Source of the DNA: Pseudoalteromonas piscicida
Lineage (GTDB): Bacteria > Pseudomonadota > Gammaproteobacteria > Enterobacterales > Alteromonadaceae
Direction: 5' to 3'
NCBI RefSeq assembly: GCF_002208135.1
Contig: NZ_CP021646.1
Span: forward strand, 1-32,500
Length of the DNA stretch: 32,500 bases
In this document: positions 1 to 13,860 of the stretch, in pieces
Layout of the letters: every line of letters starts with the position of its first letter
Numbering within the stretch: the first letter of the stretch is position 1
The notes under the pieces: model-generated
The model's database searches: none
What the model was told of the DNA's origin: nothing
Seen by the model: the letters and a program-made list of their open reading frames with translations, nothing else
Program-made: the position numbers and the translations under genes

Positions 1-12
1 TTGGAGTTCAGA

Positions 13-1413
13 GTGTATCTGTCGGTTTGGCAAAGTTGTTTATATGTTTTGCAAGATGAATTGCCATCTCAGCAATTTAGCATGTGGGTAAGACCACTAC
101 AGGCAGAAAGTACTGATGATACGCTAACTATCTATGCGCCGAATCGTTTTGTATTGGATTGGGTACGAGAAAAGTATCTCCACCGCATCAATGAACTGCT
201 AATTGAGATCTGTGGTGATGAAGCGCCAGAGTTGCATTTTGATGTGGGCAGCAAACCTGTATTAGCAACTCAACCGAGTGTATCTAACGGGAAGGCTACG
301 AGTGTAGACCATGCAGCCGATAACACGTCGATGTTGCAAGGCACGCAGCCAAAGATGGCGGAAAAGGTCGAGCCTGCTCCTAAATCTTCGCACAAGGCTA
401 ATATTAAAGAGAATTATACCTTTGATAACTTTGTAGAAGGTAAATCTAATCAGCTGGCGAAAGCTGCTGCAACGCAAGTTGCTGATAACCCAGGCTCAGC
501 ATTTAACCCCGTATTTATTTATGGTGGAACTGGCTTAGGTAAGACACACCTATTACATGCCGTAGGCAATGGTATTCTTGAACAAAAACCGGATGCAAAA
601 ATTGTTTATATGCATTCTGAGCGCTTTGTTCAGGACATGGTTAAAGCACTACAAAATAATGCCATTGAAGAATTCAAGCGCTATTACCGCAGCGTTGATG
701 CATTGATGATTGATGATATCCAATTTTTTGCAAACAAAGAGCGTTCGCAAGAAGAGTTTTTCCATACTTTTAATGCGTTGCTTGAGGGCAATCAGCAAAT
801 TATTTTAACTTCTGACCGTTACCCTAAAGAAATAGAAGGGGTTGAGGACCGACTGAAGTCGCGTTTTGGTTGGGGGTTAACCATCGCTATTGAGCCACCA
901 GAATTAGAAACTCGCGTTGCAATCTTAATGAAGAAAGCACAGCAAAGTAATATTAACTTGCCACATGAAGTTGCCTTCTTTATTGCTAAGAAATTACGCT
1001 CTAATGTGCGAGAGTTGGAAGGTGCGTTAAACCGCGTGATAGCTAATGCCAACTTCACTGGTCGTCCAATTTCTATCGATTTTGTTAAAGAAGCGCTACG
1101 TGATTTATTGGCGCTACAAGACAAACTCGTTACCATCGATAATATCCAGCGCACCGTTGCAGAATATTACCGAATTCGCGTTTCTGACTTACTGTCAAAA
1201 CGTCGTAGCCGTTCAGTTGCTAGACCAAGACAAGTTGCCATGGCATTGTCTAAAGAGCTGACTAACCATAGCTTGCCAGAAATAGGCGATGCATTTGGCG
1301 GCCGCGACCATACCACCGTGTTACACGCGTGTAGAAAAGTAAAAGCACTTCGTGATGAAAGTCATGAGGTAAAAGAAGATTATCAAAACTTAATTAGAAC
1401 GCTGTCTTCTTAA
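13..1413 (+). CDS. dnaA: Chromosomal replication initiator DnaA
   Basis: DnaA binds DnaA boxes at oriC as ATP-bound oligomers, melts the origin and loads DnaB helicase. Counting residues from an open frame that begins at base 1, the N-terminal DnaB-interaction domain covers about 1-85 (WQSC...[11 protein letters not shown]). A variable linker follows to about 130, then the AAA+ ATPase with Walker [10 protein letters not shown] at 175-183 and Walker B LMIDD at 235-239. The C-terminal helix-turn-helix carries the DnaA-box signature FGGRDHTTV at about 432-440. I prefer the GTG at base 13 (466 aa) because GGAG at bases 3-6 sits 6 nt before it. A TTG at base 1 is in the same frame but has no visible upstream sequence. 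It is first in dnaA-dnaN-recF-gyrB. Identity is certain; only the start is open. Confidence 0.97.
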   Translation: MYLSVWQSCLYVLQDELPSQQFSMWVRPLQAESTDDTLTIYAPNRFVLDWVREKYLHRINELLIEICGDEAPELHFDVGSKPVLATQPSVSNGKATSVDHAADNTSMLQGTQPKMAEKVEPAPKSSHKANIKENYTFDNFVEGKSNQLAKAAATQVADNPGSAFNPVFIYGGTGLGKTHLLHAVGNGILEQKPDAKIVYMHSERFVQDMVKALQNNAIEEFKRYYRSVDALMIDDIQFFANKERSQEEFFHTFNALLEGNQQIILTSDRYPKEIEGVEDRLKSRFGWGLTIAIEPPELETRVAILMKKAQQSNINLPHEVAFFIAKKLRSNVRELEGALNRVIANANFTGRPISIDFVKEALRDLLALQDKLVTIDNIQRTVAEYYRIRVSDLLSKRRSRSVARPRQVAMALSKELTNHSLPEIGDAFGGRDHTTVLHACRKVKALRDESHEVKEDYQNLIRTLSS

Positions 1414-1423
1414 GGGTTAAATG

Positions 1424-2527
1424 ATGCAAATAACGATTCCAAGAGAACTATTTTTAAAGCCACTGGTACAGGTGTCGGGTGCCATTGAGCGCAAACATAC
1501 ACTACCTATTTTGTCTAATGTATTGCTCGAAGTGAAAAATGGCGCACTACATATGACAGGTACAGATTTAGAGATAGAGCTTGTTGCATCTGTTGCCCTA
1601 GAATCAAATGTGCCAGACGCAAAGATCACTTTACCGGCGAAAAAGCTGCTCGATATTTGTAAAAGCCTGCCTGATAACTCTGATTTAGTGCTGAGCAGTC
1701 AGGAGCATCAACTGTTACTCACTAGCGGTCAAAGTCGCTTTTCATTGACAACCTTAGCTGCCGAAGATTTCCCTAATCTTGAGAAGTGGGATGGTGAGGT
1801 TGAGTTTTCTATAACTCGTTTAGAACTTAGAAAGTTGTTAGAAGCAACGCATTTCTCTATGGCTAACCAAGACGTACGTTACTATTTAAATGGTATGTCA
1901 TTCGAAGTAGATAATAGCGAAATTAAAACGGTAGCCACCGATGGTCATCGTCTGGCAATAGCACAGCAAAAATTACCTGAATCACTGCAAACGCAACGCC
2001 AACTAATCATCCCGCGTAAAGGTGTGCAAGAGATCATGCGCTTACTGCCTGCAGATGATGAAACTATTACAATTCAATTTGGTGCCAATCATGTGCGTAT
2101 CATCGACAGCGAATTTACTTTTACGAGTAAGCTAGTGGATGGCCGCTTCCCTGATTATCGTCGCGTATTACCTCGTGGTGGGGACAAGTTAGTTACCGCA
2201 AATCGTGATTGGCTACGTAGTGCATTTCAGCGGGTATCTATTCTTTCTAACGAAAAGTTTCGTGGTGTTCGATTGAATCTGAGTAATGGGCAATTGAAGA
2301 TTAGTGCCAATAACCCAGAGCAGGAGCAAGCAGAAGAAATCGTTGAGGTAGGTTACCAAGGCGATGATCTTGAAGTTGGTTTTAACGTTTCTTACTTATT
2401 AGATGTGTTAAATACAATAAAGTCTGAAGATGTACAATTTACGCTTTCTGATGCAAACAGCAGTGCGCTGATTGAAGCTGCTGGTGACGAACATGCAATG
2501 TATGTAGTTATGCCGATGCGTTTATAG
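1424..2527 (+). CDS. dnaN: DNA polymerase III beta subunit (sliding clamp)
   Basis: The beta clamp is a ring-shaped dimer that tethers DNA polymerase III to DNA and binds many clamp-dependent repair proteins. The protein begins QITIPRELFLKPLVQVSGAIERKH and ends YVVMPMRL, both diagnostic of bacterial clamps, and its 367 aa match the family length (366 in E. coli). The three clamp domains span roughly 1-120, 125-250 and 250-367. Two adjacent ATGs exist at 1421 and 1424. The second is preferred because AGGG at 1413-1416 is then 7 nt away and family members begin M-(K/Q)-F/I. It lies 10 nt behind dnaA and 4 nt ahead of recF, so it is very probably cotranscribed and translationally coupled with them. 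Confidence 0.96.
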   Translation: MQITIPRELFLKPLVQVSGAIERKHTLPILSNVLLEVKNGALHMTGTDLEIELVASVALESNVPDAKITLPAKKLLDICKSLPDNSDLVLSSQEHQLLLTSGQSRFSLTTLAAEDFPNLEKWDGEVEFSITRLELRKLLEATHFSMANQDVRYYLNGMSFEVDNSEIKTVATDGHRLAIAQQKLPESLQTQRQLIIPRKGVQEIMRLLPADDETITIQFGANHVRIIDSEFTFTSKLVDGRFPDYRRVLPRGGDKLVTANRDWLRSAFQRVSILSNEKFRGVRLNLSNGQLKISANNPEQEQAEEIVEVGYQGDDLEVGFNVSYLLDVLNTIKSEDVQFTLSDANSSALIEAAGDEHAMYVVMPMRL

Positions 2528-2531
2528 AGTT

Positions 2532-3620
2532 ATGAGTTTGACTCACCTTAGCCTCAATGCGTTTAGAAACATTGAGGCGATGGCGCTTTCACCTAGCAAT
2601 GCCGTTAATGTCATTCTTGGCGAAAACGGCAGCGGCAAAACCAGTCTGCTCGAAGCCATTTATTTTCTCTCCAGTGGTAAATCTTTTCGTACCAACCTGC
2701 AAAAATTAATGATCAAGCATGAGGCGTCTCATTGCGTTGTTCATGCTAAAAAACAACTACATAACTTGTCTATACCGCTCGGCATTAGTAAATATACAAG
2801 TGGTGAAACAAAGCTTCGAATTCAAGGGCAGGCAAGCCGGAAAGTGGCAGAATTAGCACAGGTTTTACCTGTTCAAGTTATTACACCAGAAAGCTATGAG
2901 CTGTTTTTTGGTGGCCCAAAAGAGCGCCGTAAGTTTCTTGATTTGGGAGTGTTCCACGTGGAACATCAGTTCTATTCTACATGGAAAATGTTCAATCAGG
3001 TGCTTAAGCAACGCAACGCGCTATTGAAATCTAAGCCAAGAGATCTCCAATCCCAGCTAAGTTATTGGGATAAGGAGTTTGTACGCCTTGCTGAGCAAAT
3101 AAATATGTTTAGAGAGGCGTATATAGGTAGGTTTCAGGCGCATTTTTTTGATAAGATAGGGGATATAAGCCCTATATTTAAAGCCCTTGAAATTCGCTTT
3201 CAAGCGGGCTGGAAGGGGAACCTAGCTGAAGTATTAACGAATCAGCTAGAGCGAGATGTAAAACTTGGCTATACAAGTAAAGGACCGCATAAGGCTGACT
3301 TTAACTTTTATACTCAAGGAAACAGCGTAGAACATATTTTTTCTCGTGGTCAACTCAAGTTATTACTGTATGCACTTAAAGTAATGCAAAACAGTTTGAT
3401 TGACCAAGAGAGTAATAAGCAGTCAATTCTGCTTATTGATGATTTACCTTCGGAGCTTAGTGAAGATACTAAGGTGGCGGTATCGCGTTTGTTGGCGCAA
3501 TGTCAGTCACAGCTGTTTATCACAGCTATTACTCCAGAAAGTATTGCCGCCGTTATTGAACCAATGGAACGTGAAATAAAAATGTTCCACGTGGAACATG
3601 GCAGCTTAATAACAAAATAA
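2532..3620 (+). CDS. recF: DNA recombination/repair protein RecF
   Basis: RecF is an SMC-like ATPase that helps RecO and RecR load RecA at gaps and stalled forks. Walker A is GENGSGKT at residues 30-37; the ABC-type signature region is FSRGQLKLLLYALK near 275; Walker B is SILLIDDLPSELSE near 300. Length is 362 aa against 357 in E. coli. It starts 4 nt after dnaN with only a weak ribosome binding site, consistent with coupling. The gene carries two identical parS palindromes read in frame as FHVEH, one at about residue 140 and one in the last 13 residues. The C-terminal tail MFHVEHGSLITK follows the last conserved helix and is probably shaped by parS rather than by RecF function. Confidence 0.95.
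   Translation: MSLTHLSLNAFRNIEAMALSPSNAVNVILGENGSGKTSLLEAIYFLSSGKSFRTNLQKLMIKHEASHCVVHAKKQLHNLSIPLGISKYTSGETKLRIQGQASRKVAELAQVLPVQVITPESYELFFGGPKERRKFLDLGVFHVEHQFYSTWKMFNQVLKQRNALLKSKPRDLQSQLSYWDKEFVRLAEQINMFREAYIGRFQAHFFDKIGDISPIFKALEIRFQAGWKGNLAEVLTNQLERDVKLGYTSKGPHKADFNFYTQGNSVEHIFSRGQLKLLLYALKVMQNSLIDQESNKQSILLIDDLPSELSEDTKVAVSRLLAQCQSQLFITAITPESIAAVIEPMEREIKMFHVEHGSLITK
2950..2965. promoter_or_regulatory. parS: parS centromere-like site (ParB-binding), copy 1
   Basis: The 16-mer TGTTCCACGTGGAACA is a perfect palindrome and matches the bacterial chromosomal parS consensus (TGTTnCACGTGnAACA), in the CC/GG form known from Pseudomonas. It lies inside recF about 3 kb from dnaA, where origin-proximal parS clusters are normally found. 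ParB would nucleate here and spread, allowing ParA and SMC/MukB-class proteins to segregate the origin. parA and parB are not in the window. Copy 2 lies 633 bp downstream. Confidence 0.9.
3583..3598. promoter_or_regulatory. parS: parS centromere-like site (ParB-binding), copy 2
   Basis: This is a second exact copy of TGTTCCACGTGGAACA, in the last codons of recF and only 34 bp before the gyrB start codon. It is read in the same frame as copy 1 and encodes FHVEH. Two identical 16-bp palindromes within 650 bp near dnaA make a chance match very unlikely. ParB bound here would cover the recF-gyrB junction. Confidence 0.9.
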
Positions 3621-6050
<2,430 letters not shown>

Positions 6051-6064
6051 ACCAAACATCTAGT

Positions 6065-6093
6065 AAAAAGGAGGGATTTTCCCTCCTTTTTTT
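6065..6093 (+). terminator. Rho-independent terminator after gyrB
   Basis: GGAGGG and CCCTCC form a GC-rich stem around a short AT loop, flanked by an A-run on the left and seven Ts on the right. It lies 15 nt past the gyrB stop and ends the dnaA-dnaN-recF-gyrB unit. The A-run would also give some termination on the opposite strand. Confidence 0.9.
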
Positions 6094-6105
6094 ATGCTTT
6101 AAAGC

Positions 6106-6134
6106 TTAAAACCCACCTGCGCTCGCGGTATACT
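6106..6134 (+). promoter_or_regulatory. Predicted sigma-70 promoter for glyQS
   Basis: TTAAAA (6106-6111) and TATACT (6129-6134) are separated by 17 bp, matching 4/6 and 5/6 of the sigma-70 consensus. Transcription would start near 6141, giving a leader of about 85 nt. The leader holds a small palindrome, TTCAATCATTGAA (6145-6157), with no known role. Confidence 0.45.
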
Positions 6135-6225
6135 GAGCATAATTTTCAATCATTGAATCTAGGGTGTGCGCCAAATTACTGTGGGCGTTCACATACGATA
6201 AGTACCAGATAAAAATAAGCCAACT

Positions 6226-7128
6226 ATGCAAAAATACGATATCAAAACCTTCCAAGGTTTGATCCTGGCTTTACAGGATTACTGGGCGCAGCAAGGCTGT
6301 GTTGTAGCTCAACCTTTAGATATGGAAGTTGGTGCGGGTACATTCCACCCGATGACCTTCCTTAAGTCCATTGGTCCTGAGCCAATGTCGAGCGCATATG
6401 TACAACCTTGTCGCCGTCCGACAGATGGTCGCTATGGTGAAAACCCTAACCGTCTTCAGCATTACTACCAATTCCAAGTGGTATTGAAGCCATCGCCAGA
6501 GAATATTCAGGAGCTCTACCTAGGCTCTCTAGAGGCGTTGGGCATTGATACATTAACGCACGAAGTACGCTTTGTTGAAGACAACTGGGAATCACCTACG
6601 CTAGGCGCTTGGGGATTAGGCTGGGAAGTATGGTTAAATGGCATGGAAGTGACTCAGTTTACTTACTTCCAGCAAGTTGGCGGTATTGAATGTTCACCGG
6701 TAACGGGTGAAATTACTTACGGCTTAGAGCGCCTTGCTATGTATATACAAGGTGTAGATAGCATTTATGATCTCGTTTGGACTGATGGTCCAATGGGGCG
6801 CGTAACTTATGGTGACGTGTTCATGCAGAACGAGATCGAACAATCGACATATAACTTTGAATATGCGGATGTAGATGCATTATTCAAACAGTTTGATCAG
6901 TGTGAAAAAGAAAGCGAAAAGCTAATCGAAGCAGGGCTTCCTCTACCAGCCTATGAGCAGGTAATGAAAGCATCTCATGCGTTTAACCTATTAGATGCAC
7001 GTCATGCTATCTCAGTAACTGAACGTCAGCGCTATATATTAAGAGTTCGTGCTTTATCAAAAGCCTGTGCACAGGCTTACTATGACGCACGTGAAGCACT
7101 TGGCTTCCCGCTTTGTAAGGATAAATAA
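6226..7128 (+). CDS. glyQ: Glycyl-tRNA synthetase alpha subunit
   Basis: GlyQ is the catalytic-core subunit of the bacterial alpha2beta2 glycyl-tRNA synthetase, which charges tRNA-Gly with glycine using ATP in the cytoplasm. It is a class II synthetase: the N-terminus [19 protein letters not shown] and the block [20 protein letters not shown] are signatures of the alpha subunit. Length is 300 aa (303 in E. coli). Its TAA overlaps the glyS ATG by one base (TAATG), so the two subunits are translationally coupled, as expected for a stoichiometric complex. The nearest upstream gene is separated by a terminator and a predicted promoter. Confidence 0.97.
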   Translation: MQKYDIKTFQGLILALQDYWAQQGCVVAQPLDMEVGAGTFHPMTFLKSIGPEPMSSAYVQPCRRPTDGRYGENPNRLQHYYQFQVVLKPSPENIQELYLGSLEALGIDTLTHEVRFVEDNWESPTLGAWGLGWEVWLNGMEVTQFTYFQQVGGIECSPVTGEITYGLERLAMYIQGVDSIYDLVWTDGPMGRVTYGDVFMQNEIEQSTYNFEYADVDALFKQFDQCEKESEKLIEAGLPLPAYEQVMKASHAFNLLDARHAISVTERQRYILRVRALSKACAQAYYDAREALGFPLCKDK

Positions 7129-9197
7129 TGTCGACTGAAAATTTACTTGTAGAAATCGGTACCGAAGAGCTACCACCAAAGGCGTTACGCAACCTTGCTG
7201 AGTCATTCGCAGAAAATACTAGGCAAGAACTTGAAGCATTAGAACTTAGCCATGAAGGCGTGAGCTGGTATGCATCACCTCGTCGTTTAGGTATTCAAGT
7301 TAAAGCCTTACAAACGCAACAAGCCGACAAAGTAGTTGAAAAACGTGGTCCAGCTATTCAGGCGGCATTTGATGCCGACGGTAACGCCACAAAAGCGGCG
7401 CTAGGTTGGGCTCGTGGTTGTGGTATTGATATTAATGATGCTGAGCGTTTAGAAACTGACAAGGGTACTTGGCTGCTACACAAAGCGAAAGTAGAGGGGC
7501 AACAGACCTTAGCGTTACTAAGCGATGTGATCAACAAAGCACTGGCTAAGTTACCTATTCCAAAGCCGATGCGCTGGGGTGCGAACAAGACGCAATTTAT
7601 CCGTCCTGTGCATACTGTGGCTGCACTACTTGGTAGTCAACAAGTTGAAGGTGAAGTGTTAGGTAAAGCCATCAGCAATGAGCTGCAAGGACATCGCTTC
7701 CATCACCCTGAGCGTGTTCGTGTTGAACATGCTGATGATAGTCATGCAGTGCTAAAAGGTGCATACGTTATTGCGGATTACGAAGCACGTAAAGCGTTAA
7801 TTCGTGGCCAAATTGAAGCTGAAGCTGAAAAGCTCGGCGCGCAAGTCGCGATGGATGAAGATCTTCTCGAAGAAGTTACATCATTAGTCGAGTGGCCAGT
7901 AACTTTAGTTGCTTCTTTTGAAGAAGCCTTCTTGCAAGTGCCTGATGAAGCACTTATCTACACCATGAAAGACGACCAAAAGTACTTTCCACTGTTAGAT
8001 AAGCAAGGCAACTTGATCAACAAGTTCTTGTTTGTTTCTAATATTGAAAGTAAAGACCCGAGCGTGGTGATCTCGGGTAACGAGAAAGTGGTTCGCCCAC
8101 GTCTGGCAGATGCTCAGTTTTTCTTTGAAACGGATAAGAAGAAAACGCTGGAAAGTCGTCTTGAGTCACTTGATTCAGTGTTATTTCAGAAGCAGCTTGG
8201 CACACTAAAAGACAAGTCAGAGCGTATCTCGGCACTCGCTGGTTTTATTGCTGAACAGCTTGGTGCTGATAAGGCACTAGCAGAACGTGCTGGTTTACTA
8301 AGTAAAACCGATCTTATGACTGAAATGGTCATGGAATTTACTGACGTTCAGGGTGTGATGGGTATGCATTACGCCCGTATTGATGGCGAAGCGGAAGAAG
8401 TCGCACTAGCACAAAATGAGCAATATATGCCGCGTTTTGCTGGTGATAATCTACCGTCTAACCCAATCAGTTTTGCCGTGGCGCTTGCGGATAAGTTTGA
8501 TACTTTGGTTGGTATTTTTGGGATCGGCCAGACACCAAAAGGCGATAAAGATCCGTTTGCACTTCGCCGAGCAGCCATTGGTGCATTACGCATTATGGTA
8601 GAAAAAGAATTACCATTAGACATTCAGGATATCGTCGCCAAAGCAATGACGTTATTCGGTGATAAGCTAAGCAATGCAAATGTTGCCGATGATGTGGTTG
8701 AGTTTATGTTAGGTCGTTTCCGTGCTTGGTACCAAGATGAAGGTATCAGCGTGGATGTGATCCAAGCAGTACTTGCAAGGCGTCCAACGAGCCCTGTTGA
8801 TTTTGATCGCCGAGTAAAAGCGGTGAGTCACTTTAGAACGTTGGTGGAAGCCGAAGCGTTAGCTGCAGCCAATAAGCGTGTAAACAACATCTTAGCGAAG
8901 AATAACGTTGCTTCTGAAGTTGCGGTGGATAGTTCACTACTACAAGAAGAAGCAGAGCAAACACTTGCTGAACAAGTTGCTGCACTAACTGCTGAGCTTG
9001 CACCAGTTTACGCTGAAGGGGATTATCAAACTGCACTGACGCGTTTAGCGAGTTTACGTGAAGCAGTAGATAACTTCTTTGATAATGTCATGGTAATGGC
9101 GGACGATGAAGCGGTTAAAGCTAATCGTTTAGCACTACTTGGTCAGTTGAGTAAGTTATTCCTGAATACTGCAGATATTTCAGTGTTACAAAATTAA
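7128..9197 (+). CDS. glyS: Glycyl-tRNA synthetase beta subunit
   Basis: GlyS is the large partner of GlyQ and is needed for tRNA-Gly recognition. It begins [20 protein letters not shown], the classic beta-subunit opening, and has the conserved segment [19 protein letters not shown] near residue 146. The C-terminal part (about 570-689) is the helical anticodon-binding DALR-type domain, ending in a stretch typical of the family. Length is 689 aa, exactly that of E. coli GlyS. The start codon overlaps the glyQ stop by one base. A terminator follows the stop after about 10 nt. Confidence 0.97.
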   Translation: MSTENLLVEIGTEELPPKALRNLAESFAENTRQELEALELSHEGVSWYASPRRLGIQVKALQTQQADKVVEKRGPAIQAAFDADGNATKAALGWARGCGIDINDAERLETDKGTWLLHKAKVEGQQTLALLSDVINKALAKLPIPKPMRWGANKTQFIRPVHTVAALLGSQQVEGEVLGKAISNELQGHRFHHPERVRVEHADDSHAVLKGAYVIADYEARKALIRGQIEAEAEKLGAQVAMDEDLLEEVTSLVEWPVTLVASFEEAFLQVPDEALIYTMKDDQKYFPLLDKQGNLINKFLFVSNIESKDPSVVISGNEKVVRPRLADAQFFFETDKKKTLESRLESLDSVLFQKQLGTLKDKSERISALAGFIAEQLGADKALAERAGLLSKTDLMTEMVMEFTDVQGVMGMHYARIDGEAEEVALAQNEQYMPRFAGDNLPSNPISFAVALADKFDTLVGIFGIGQTPKGDKDPFALRRAAIGALRIMVEKELPLDIQDIVAKAMTLFGDKLSNANVADDVVEFMLGRFRAWYQDEGISVDVIQAVLARRPTSPVDFDRRVKAVSHFRTLVEAEALAAANKRVNNILAKNNVASEVAVDSSLLQEEAEQTLAEQVAALTAELAPVYAEGDYQTALTRLASLREAVDNFFDNVMVMADDEAVKANRLALLGQLSKLFLNTADISVLQN

Positions 9198-9206
9198 TTG
9201 CTGATA

Positions 9207-9232
9207 CAAAAGCCAGCAACTGCTGGCTTTTT
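9207..9232 (+). terminator. Rho-independent terminator after glyS
   Basis: AGCCAGCA (9211-9218) pairs with TGCTGGCT (9221-9228) and is flanked by As on the left and five Ts on the right. It lies directly after glyS and separates it from the lipoprotein gene. Confidence 0.88.
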
Positions 9233-9268
9233 GCTGATTGGTAAAAGCAAGTAAAAGGCAGTCTAGCT

Positions 9269-9715
9269 ATGATTAAAAAACAAGGGGCAATGGCGATTGC
9301 ACTATTAGCACTTACCGCTTGTAGTAGTAACTTTCAATTGCCAACGACTTCAACTTCGCCAGTTGTTGCAGGTGAGTTGGATAAGACAATGTACTTACGC
9401 GGTGACTTCACCTTGTGGGATGCAGAGCCTCAGTATCGCCTAGAGGAAACACAACCTGGGATCTACGCAACAAAAGCCAGATTTATGAGCCCAGGTAAAG
9501 TGTATGAATTTAAAATTGCCGATGAGCAATGGAGTGAAGGCTATAACTGTGGCTATAAGAGTGAAGGGCAGTTAACGCTTGGCCAACCGCTGATCGCGGA
9601 TTGTAATACGGTGTATAACTACTTTAGTTTTAAGCCGAGTAAAAAAGGATGGTACGAAATCCGCTTAGATTATCGTAATCCTCGTTCACCAAAGGTGGTG
9701 ATTGTAAAATCTTAA
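9269..9715 (+). CDS. Small lipoprotein with a carbohydrate-binding-like beta domain
   Basis: The 148 aa protein starts with a lipoprotein signal, MIKKQGAMAIALLALTAC, where LTAC is the lipobox and Cys18 would be lipidated. Ser-Ser follow the Cys, so an outer-membrane location is likely by the +2 rule. The mature part begins with a Ser/Thr/Pro-rich spacer, then YLRGDFTLWDAEPQYRL and GIYATKARFMSPGKVYEFKIADE. This resembles early-set immunoglobulin-like or pullulanase-type starch-binding modules. Two further Cys residues (YNCGY and IADCN) could form a disulfide. Substrate and function are unknown to me. It stands alone between two terminators and next to glyS, a position I recall for similar lipoproteins in relatives. 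Confidence 0.8.
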   Translation: MIKKQGAMAIALLALTACSSNFQLPTTSTSPVVAGELDKTMYLRGDFTLWDAEPQYRLEETQPGIYATKARFMSPGKVYEFKIADEQWSEGYNCGYKSEGQLTLGQPLIADCNTVYNYFSFKPSKKGWYEIRLDYRNPRSPKVVIVKS

Positions 9716-9740
9716 AAGAGCGGCAAATGCCGCTTTATTA
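9716..9740 (+). terminator. Probable terminator after the lipoprotein gene
   Basis: GCGGCA (9720-9725) pairs with TGCCGC (9728-9733) and is followed by TTTATTATTG. The T-tract is interrupted, so this is a weaker terminator than its neighbours. It lies immediately after the stop codon. Confidence 0.65.
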
Positions 9741-9783
9741 TTGTCTGACTCATCAGTCCAAACACAATTGTTAGAATTGGAGG

Positions 9784-10023
9784 CTACTGACCTTTCTTAA
9801 TCACGTATTTGTAAGGAGATTCAGCCACTGCTTTGGCGACCAAAGTGTGATCCATAAATTCACAGAAGCTCGGAATGTCTCTTGTTGTTGATGGATCATC
9901 TGCGATAACTAACAACGTCTCACCTAAGTTCATCCTTCTCACCATGCCTCTAATCATCATTACTGGCTCCGGACAACGTAAGCCTACTGCATCTAAGGTA
10001 TGGTCGGTATTATCAAAACTCAT
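9784..10023 (-). CDS. tusA: Sulfur carrier protein TusA (SirA family)
   Basis: TusA accepts sulfur from the cysteine desulfurase IscS as a persulfide and passes it on for 2-thiouridine modification of tRNA wobble positions and other sulfur routes. The protein begins [20 protein letters not shown]; Cys17 in the CPEP motif is the sulfur-carrying residue. The rest, [23 protein letters not shown] and ending YVIKKG, follows the family closely. The ATG at 10023 gives 79 aa, matching E. coli TusA (81 aa). The frame stays open upstream to 10077, but that extension lacks family similarity. It is a single gene with its own predicted promoter. Confidence 0.93.
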   Translation of the reverse strand: MSFDNTDHTLDAVGLRCPEPVMMIRGMVRRMNLGETLLVIADDPSTTRDIPSFCEFMDHTLVAKAVAESPYKYVIKKGQ

Positions 10024-10066
10024 TGTGGTTGGCCTTGTTAGTTCGTTGTTAGTTACGAAAACCGCT

Positions 10067-10096
10067 ATTTTAACCACATGTTGTAAGCAAGCTCAA
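10067..10096 (-). promoter_or_regulatory. Predicted sigma-70 promoter for tusA
   Basis: On the minus strand TTGAGC (10091-10096) and TAAAAT (10067-10072) are spaced by 18 bp. The -10 matches 5/6 and the -35 matches 4/6. It lies about 45 bp upstream of the chosen tusA ATG, which also supports the shorter tusA start. Confidence 0.4.
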
Positions 10097-10144
10097 GTTT
10101 GGATAGCTCGTGCCTTAGCCAACCTGAGGTTAGGTAAATACAGG

Positions 10145-10181
10145 TAATAAAAAAGGCAAAACAGCTGTGCCGTTTTGCCTT
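10145..10181 (-). terminator. Rho-independent terminator of fadBA
   Basis: Read on the minus strand, AAGGCAAAAC pairs perfectly with GTTTTGCCTT (10 bp; 10153-10162 with 10172-10181) around a 9-nt loop and is followed by TTTTTTATT. It lies about 65 nt past the fadA stop. Confidence 0.85.
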
Positions 10182-10245
10182 GGTCACCAAGTTGAAGTTG
10201 TGCGCTGGTATTGTCTTGTAAAAGCCCAGTACCAGCTGGTTGGAA

Positions 10246-13579
<3,334 letters not shown>

Positions 13580-13599
13580 ACATGTTCTCCCGTGCTTTA

Positions 13600-13616
13600 C
13601 ACTGGTACGATGAGTT
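13600..13616. promoter_or_regulatory. FadR-like operator upstream of fadB
   Basis: CACTGGTACGATGAGTT contains CTGGTACGA, which I recall as identical to the core of the E. coli fadB FadR site. It matches about 12 of 16 defined positions of the published 17-bp consensus (AGCTGGTCCGAYNTGTT, from memory). The right half is degenerate. It lies 21-37 bp before the fadB ATG on the minus strand, where binding would block transcription and long-chain acyl-CoA would relieve it. fadR itself is not in the window. Confidence 0.5.
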
Positions 13617-13731
13617 GTAATTTCAATCAGTGTGGATCCTTTGGCGGCAAATTGCAATGAAAAATTTACCGCACATTTACTGAAATACCTGAGTCGGTTT
13701 GCTATGGTGGCTTAACACACTTCGCATTTAG

Positions 13732-13761
13732 TGTCATTTATGGGCATGCTCGTAAATGACA
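13732..13761. repeat. 9-bp perfect inverted repeat between fadB and slt
   Basis: TGTCATTTA (13732-13740) and TAAATGACA (13753-13761) are exact reverse complements separated by 12 bp that include GCATGC. It can be read as a 30-bp near-palindromic operator or as a hairpin. It lies about 150 bp before fadB and 100 bp before slt. No T-tract follows at once, so it is not an obvious terminator. Function is unknown. Confidence 0.55.
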
Positions 13762-13860
13762 AGCCGAGTTTTTGGTCTTCAGCGCCATCTTTAGATAAGC
13801 ATAATTTGGCTGTATTTCAATTTAGGTGTGTATTCTTTTGGCAAATAAAAAAGGGTTTGC

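Noticed and set aside
6141..6225. T-box or glycine riboswitch in the glyQ leader
   Set aside because: The leader is about 85 nt, lacks T-box or glycine-aptamer motifs, and T-boxes are not expected in gammaproteobacteria.
9875..10147. Open frame on the plus strand across tusA and its promoter
   Set aside because: It runs antisense through the conserved TusA coding sequence and matches nothing; it is a shadow frame.
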